DNA of 35,980 nt, taken from IMG/VR virus record IMGVR_UViG_3300034104_002572, positions 1 to 35,980 of that record, one strand, 5' to 3'. Of the stretch, positions 31,665 through 35,980 are shown piece by piece. The DNA comes from a virus. Numbering within the stretch: position 1 is the stretch's first letter; each line of letters starts with the position of its first letter. The notes below the pieces were generated by a model. That model was not told where the DNA came from. It saw nothing but the letters and a program-made list of their open reading frames with translations, and searched no databases. Both the position numbers and the translations under genes were made by a program.

Positions 31665-34600
31665 TTACTTCTGTGATAATAAATGTTTTAATTCGTCTAT
31701 TTGTTGTTGTTGTTCTTTTATTGCTTCTATTAATAATGGTACTATCTTTTCGTATTTAACTGTTAGATAATTCTCACCAGATCTTGATTTACCTTCTTGA
31801 TAATCAAACGGAGCAAATTCTACAGCTTGAGGTAATACAGCTTGTATTTCTTGAGCAATAACCCCAGCATCATTATATCTTCTTGAAGGAATAAATCCTG
31901 CTTTTATTGATGTCTCATTCCAATCAAATGTAACACCATTTAGTGATAATACTTTTTCTAAAGCACCTTCAATTGGTTTAATATTTTCTTTTAAACGTCT
32001 ATCTGATGAATAAGCTACAACATCACCAGTTGCGTACATTGTACCTGTACCATTTACTCTCCAAGTGACAGAGTTTCCATTCATATTAAATAATCTAAAA
32101 CCGCGATTATCATCACCTGTTCCATAATATCTTACCTGCATCCAATATTGAGTACTATTATCAGAAGAACAACCAAATGTCCAGTTAGTATCAGTAGTTA
32201 TAATTAAAGCAGCGGGGGTGTTATAACTTACCCCAGCTAAATAACTAGCGCTAGTTCTAATATCACCAATTACCTCTAATTTATAACCTGGAGATGTAGA
32301 TCCTATACCAACATTGGCTCCTGTAACAGTTAATATTGTACCATTAGTAGAAGTTTGGAGGTAAGTAGTAGAATGTCCTTCTCCTATTTGTAAATTAGTA
32401 CCATTACCTTCTATTGCTCTAGAACTATTAAAATAAATTCTATTGTTACCACCACTAAAATTTAAACCAAAACCTGATCCAGCAATATGAAGATTATTAT
32501 TTGGGTCAGTAGTTCCTATACCAACATTACCATTAGCCGCTATACGCATTCTAATTTGTCTAGTTGTACCAGAGTTAGTGGTATAAAAATTTAAAGCACC
32601 TGCTTCAGATCCAGCAGTGTTAGTAGAAATTATAGCTCCTAAACCACCATATTCTGTAGTATTACCACTACTATTTCTTAAAGTAAAATGTAAATTTGAT
32701 CCACCTGAGGCTACATTATGAGCCATATCAATATATAAAACACCAAAATTATCACTAGTACCTGAATATCCTGATTTTCTAATAGTGAATGGTACTGGTG
32801 TGTTTGCTCCTGAGTGTTCAAATAATACTTGGTTATTAGGACTATTACCAGCGTCTACATAGAATGCATTTCCGGTTCCTCCACTATTATTAACATTGAA
32901 TTTTGCTGAAGGAGATGTAGTACCTATACCCACATTACCTGAAATACCGTCTATAATTAATCTAGTAGTTCCACTACTATATGGATCTCCTCCTTTAGCA
33001 TCACTACTTGAAAAACTTAAACTTTGCTGAACATCTCTATATGGGGATATAGCCCAGTTTCTTTCATTAACACTATTAGCTTTTGGATATAGTTTTAAAG
33101 CAGGTGCTCTATTTGTTCCGGCTGAGTCAGATTCTATTAATATGCCATCTCCATTTCCTGAAGCAAAAACATGTAAGTCTTGAATTGGACTTGTAGTACC
33201 TATACCAACATTGCCGTCTCCAATAATACGCATTCTTTCAGTATTATTAGTAGCTAATACAAGAGGAAAATTATTATAATTCCACACATAACTTACATTT
33301 CCTGTATGTCCAACATAAAAACCATTTCCTCCTCCTGTTCCTGTACCTGATGTTTGGTACACAGTTGCTGCGTTAGAGCCATAAAGGTTTAATAAAAATG
33401 AAGGGTTAGTAGTACCAATACCAACATTACCATTACTTCCCTTAATATACATTAGGTAGTTACCATTAGTATCATCATAGAAACCTAAGTTTCCAGCACC
33501 ACCACCATTACTAGAAGCAGTTGAAATAATATACCAATTATGACCTCCGGTATCTGTATTTAATATAGCAACACCAGTACCATTAGCATTACTGCTTCTT
33601 ACTATTAAACTTGTATTATATTGTCCTCCAACTATATCTAATTTTCCAGCTGGAGATGTTGTGTTTATACCGACATTACCACTACCATTAATTAAAAATC
33701 TATAAGAAGTATTTGTTCTATCATATACAAACCATTCATTACTAGTATTAGCTTGAAGTTCCCATCTATTACCTGATCCTGGTTTGAATTCAATACCTGC
33801 TGATGAAGCACTTGATTGAACTCTTAATTGTGTATATGTAGAATTTACAATATTTAATCCAATTCCAGTTGATTCTAAAGAAGGAGATGTAGTACCTATA
33901 CCAACAACACCACCTGCTGTGATATTGAATCTATCAACACCATTATCTTGGTCATATAGTCTAAATAATTTAGTTGTGTTACCTGATGATCCTAAAAATC
34001 TCCAAGTTCCTGCTCCACCACCTGTACTTATAAGCCATAAATCAGCTTCACCACCTTCAACTTTAAGTTGAGCACTAGAACCTCCAACAACATGAAGTTT
34101 AGATGTTGGGGCAGAAATACCTACACCAACATTTCCATCAGGTTGTATAGTGAACATGATTGCTTCTGAGTTGTAAGGTGATGGATTTCCTCCTCCTCTC
34201 CAAATAGTAAATTTATTACCATTATCAGCTGCTCTTGAAGATAAAGACCAATAAACTCCTGTCCATCCAGTTTCATTAGCTGCTGCTGTATGACCAAAAA
34301 GAATATCTGCTGGATAATCAGTTCCATTAGAGTCAAGTCTAATATTTGCTCTATTAGATATAGCCCAGTTTCTACCTGCTCTTACACCAAGTACATCAAG
34401 AGGAGCTGTTGGTGAAGTAGTACCGATACCAACACTTCCACCTGTTGAGAAAGTAACACTTCTACTTTGTCCTGGGTAGAATGTTATAGCTTGGGTAGAA
34501 TACCAATAAACATATCCTCCAGAATCATGATAAAATGCACTTTGTCCATTGCTATTTCTAAACACAAAGTCATTACCAGAATAACCTACAGTTCCACCAG

Positions 34601-35980
34601 CATTAACTTCAAGTTTATTTTGGGGTGTTGTAGTACCTATACCTACACTTCCTCCATTTAATGACATTATATGTTGAGTACCAATAGCAGTTAAAGTATC
34701 TGTACCATATTGCCAAACATAAAAATCAATTGCGTTGCCTGAAAATGCTCCAGAATTATGTCTTGTTTTTATAGCATGACGATAATCAGCTGTGTTAGAA
34801 TATCCAAGTGTAATTTGATTACTACTAAAATTAGTAGAAGAATTCCCTGATCTTAATTGTAAAGATATTACTCCAGATGTATCAGCTAATCCTTTAATAT
34901 CTAAATAGGCAGATGGTGATGTAGTACCAATTCCTAAATTAGATCCATCAAATATTAAATTTGATTCTCCATTAAATGGTGTTCCACTATCTCCAGTAGC
35001 AGTAACAACATAGTTGTTAGTGTTATTAGAAATAGATGTAGCAGCTGAAGTACCTTGAGCTCCTGTTGTTCCCTGTGTACCTGTAGTACCCTGTGTTCCT
35101 GTTGTACCCTGAGCGCCAGTAGTTCCTTGAGTACCAGTTGTACCTTGAGTACCTGTTGTACCTTGGGTACCAGTAGAACCTTGTGTTCCAGTAGTACCCT
35201 GTGTTCCTGTTGTACCCTGAGATCCAGTTATACCTTGCGCACCTGTAGTTCCTTGTATGCCTTGCGCACCTATAGTTCCTTGAATACCTTGAGCGCCTTG
35301 AGCGCCTGCTGTACCTTGAATACCTTGAGATCCAATAGTACCCTGAATGCCTTGAGCACCAGTAGTACCTTGTACTCCTTGAGTACCTTGTGTTCCACTA
35401 GTACCTTGTATACCTTGAGTTCCTGTTGAACCTTGAATACCTTGTGTACCAGTAGTTCCTTGTGTTCCAGTAGCACCTTGTGTACCTGTAGTACCTTGAA
35501 TGCCTTGAATACCTTGTGAACCTTGAGTACCAGTAGATCCTTGTGTGCCTGTAGTACCTTGTACTCCTTGAATACCCTGAATACCTTGAGCCCCAGTTGT
35601 ACCTTGAGTACCTGTTGTACCTTGAACTCCCTGTATACCTTGTGTACCCTGAGTACCTTGAGTACCCTGAGCGCCTGTTATACCTTGAATTCCTTGTGTA
35701 CCTTGAGTTCCAGTTGTGCCTTGTATTCCCTGAATACCTTGTGTACCCTGAGTTCCAGTTGTTCCTTGTATACCTTGAGTTCCTTGTGTTCCTTGTATGC
35801 CCTGTGTTCCTTGAGTTCCTTGTGTGCCTTGAATACCTTGTATACCTTGTATACCCTGAATGCCTTGTTCACCTTGAATACCTTGTATTCCTTGTGTACC
35901 TTGAGTACCAGTTATACCTTGTGTACCTTGAGTACCTTGAGGTCCTTGTATACCTTGTACACCTTGGATTCCTTGAGCAC
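31665..35980 (-). CDS. Collagen-like S74 tail fibre, 5' end beyond the window
   Basis: I followed the frame from the internal Met at 34667 to the right edge: there is no stop, so at least 1437 residues are present and the start lies outside. Visible order: about 309 residues of Gly-X-Gln / Gly-X-Thr collagen-like triplets (35980-35054); SNNTNNYVVTATGDSGTPF and a shaft with eleven GIGTTSP-like units, the first upstream of Met34667 (SNLGIGTTSPSAYLDI); then the Peptidase_S74 chaperone from SSDRRLKENIKPIEGALEKV through AGVIAQEIQAVLPQAV to the coiled-coil end LIEAIKEQQQQIDELKHLLSQK. It shares this architecture and the last residues (LLSQK) with the giant fibre, so they are paralogues. The chaperone should trimerise the fibre and then cut itself off. 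Taking only the Met at 34667 as start would wrongly drop the collagen part. Confidence 0.9.
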   Translation of the reverse strand, partial: AQGIQGVQGIQGPQGTQGTQGITGTQGTQGIQGIQGEQGIQGIQGIQGIQGTQGTQGTQGIQGTQGTQGIQGTTGTQGTQGIQGIQGTTGTQGTQGIQGITGAQGTQGTQGTQGIQGVQGTTGTQGTTGAQGIQGIQGVQGTTGTQGSTGTQGSQGIQGIQGTTGTQGATGTQGTTGTQGIQGSTGTQGIQGTSGTQGTQGVQGTTGAQGIQGTIGSQGIQGTAGAQGAQGIQGTIGAQGIQGTTGAQGITGSQGTTGTQGTTGTQGSTGTQGTTGTQGTTGTQGTTGAQGTTGTQGTTGTQGTTGAQGTSAATSISNNTNNYVVTATGDSGTPFNGESNLIFDGSNLGIGTTSPSAYLDIKGLADTSGVISLQLRSGNSSTNFSSNQITLGYSNTADYRHAIKTRHNSGAFSGNAIDFYVWQYGTDTLTAIGTQHIMSLNGGSVGIGTTTPQNKLEVNAGGTVGYSGNDFVFRNSNGQSAFYHDSGGYVYWYSTQAITFYPGQSRSVTFSTGGSVGIGTTSPTAPLDVLGVRAGRNWAISNRANIRLDSNGTDYPADILFGHTAAANETGWTGVYWSLSSRAADNGNKFTIWRGGGNPSPYNSEAIMFTIQPDGNVGVGISAPTSKLHVVGGSSAQLKVEGGEADLWLISTGGGAGTWRFLGSSGNTTKLFRLYDQDNGVDRFNITAGGVVGIGTTSPSLESTGIGLNIVNSTYTQLRVQSSASSAGIEFKPGSGNRWELQANTSNEWFVYDRTNTSYRFLINGSGNVGINTTSPAGKLDIVGGQYNTSLIVRSSNANGTGVAILNTDTGGHNWYIISTASSNGGGAGNLGFYDDTNGNYLMYIKGSNGNVGIGTTNPSFLLNLYGSNAATVYQTSGTGTGGGNGFYVGHTGNVSYVWNYNNFPLVLATNNTERMRIIGDGNVGIGTTSPIQDLHVFASGNGDGILIESDSAGTNRAPALKLYPKANSVNERNWAISPYRDVQQSLSFSSSDAKGGDPYSSGTTRLIIDGISGNVGIGTTSPSAKFNVNNSGGTGNAFYVDAGNSPNNQVLFEHSGANTPVPFTIRKSGYSGTSDNFGVLYIDMAHNVASGGSNLHFTLRNSSGNTTEYGGLGAIISTNTAGSEAGALNFYTTNSGTTRQIRMRIAANGNVGIGTTDPNNNLHIAGSGFGLNFSGGNNRIYFNSSRAIEGNGTNLQIGEGHSTTYLQTSTNGTILTVTGANVGIGSTSPGYKLEVIGDIRTSASYLAGVSYNTPAALIITTDTNWTFGCSSDNSTQYWMQVRYYGTGDDNRGFRLFNMNGNSVTWRVNGTGTMYATGDVVAYSSDRRLKENIKPIEGALEKVLSLNGVTFDWNETSIKAGFIPSRRYNDAGVIAQEIQAVLPQAVEFAPFDYQEGKSRSGENYLTVKYEKIVPLLIEAIKEQQQQIDELKHLLSQK
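35054..35980 (-). repeat. Degenerate 9-base repeat coding Gly-X-Gln/Thr collagen-like tract
   Basis: At least 103 tandem Gly-X-Y triplets, continuing past the window edge. Gln dominates the third position; Gly-Thr-Thr and Gly-Thr-Gly-type variants recur (about every third to fourth triplet), unlike the more uniform tract at 26416-27120. Spurious ORFs appear on the other strand. Confidence 0.9.

Noticed and set aside
34667-34667. Met at 34667 as the start of a separate 1000-residue fibre gene
   Set aside because: The frame is open upstream to the window edge and encodes another GIGTTSP unit and the collagen-like tract, so this Met is internal.
35055-35872. Plus-strand Cys/Ser/Thr-Leu ORF and short minus-frame ORFs in the right-edge repeat
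   Set aside because: Same artefact as above; the collagen-like frame runs continuously from the window edge into the S74 fibre.
35054-35980. CRISPR-like array of short repeats
   Set aside because: Units are contiguous 9-base coding triplet repeats without unique spacers, and they translate to Gly-X-Gln/Thr.

Overview
This window is a block of the structural and virion-decoration genes of a contractile-tailed (myovirus) bacteriophage. Every gene I can support lies on the minus strand, so transcription runs from the right edge to the left edge. The DNA is strongly AT-rich and almost fully coding: the largest gene-free gap is about 117 bases (14337-14453). Start codons are preceded by A-rich leaders without a Shine-Dalgarno sequence. 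Together with the style of the fibre repeats, this suggests a Bacteroidota (flavobacterium-like) host. That host call is inference. No integrase, tRNA, CRISPR array or bacterial housekeeping gene is visible.

Layout in transcription order (right to left). (1) 35980-22656: adhesion module. It holds a 5'-truncated collagen-like/S74 fibre, a short fibre protein with the same N-terminal anchor type, a 76-codon-or-shorter unknown, and a 2634-residue giant fibre (beta-helix, YSHAEG repeats, GXQ collagen-like tract, 11 GIGTTSP units, S74 chaperone). (2) 22638-21404: two small virion-type proteins with Thr-Pro and polyproline stalks, one ending in a minimal S74 domain. (3) 21401-15445: seven tightly packed or overlapping enzyme genes. 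They are two paralogous GT-A-like glycosyltransferases, a prolyl-4-hydroxylase-type 2OG-Fe(II) oxygenase, a GH130-like beta-propeller, a methyltransferase-TPR fusion, a second HxD...H...R oxygenase-like protein and a GT2 glycosyltransferase. (4) 15394-14454: three small proteins, then a terminator. (5) 14336-11660: tail sheath and tail tube, then a terminator. (6) 11570-10574: a T4 gp26-type protein overlapping a small ORF in another frame, which looks like a frameshifted tail-assembly chaperone pair, then a terminator. (7) 10534-1367: tape measure, a small protein, a large baseplate/tube-like protein, a LysM/gp53-like protein, a very large tail-hub-like protein and a 198-residue unknown. (8) 1336-1: an atypical compact family-A DNA polymerase and the start of one more gene.

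How it works together: modules 5-7 build the contractile tail (tube, sheath, tape measure, chaperones, baseplate hub) and modules 1-2 make receptor-binding fibres. Module 3 sits between them and is best read as a cassette that modifies virion proteins or surface glycans. Its closest neighbours carry (TP)n, poly-P and Gly-Thr-Gln tracts that would be plausible acceptors for hydroxylation and O-glycosylation. An AT-rich element (coding strand ATATTTAT) recurs just upstream of most non-overlapping genes, directly after each terminator hairpin, and may be a phage late promoter.
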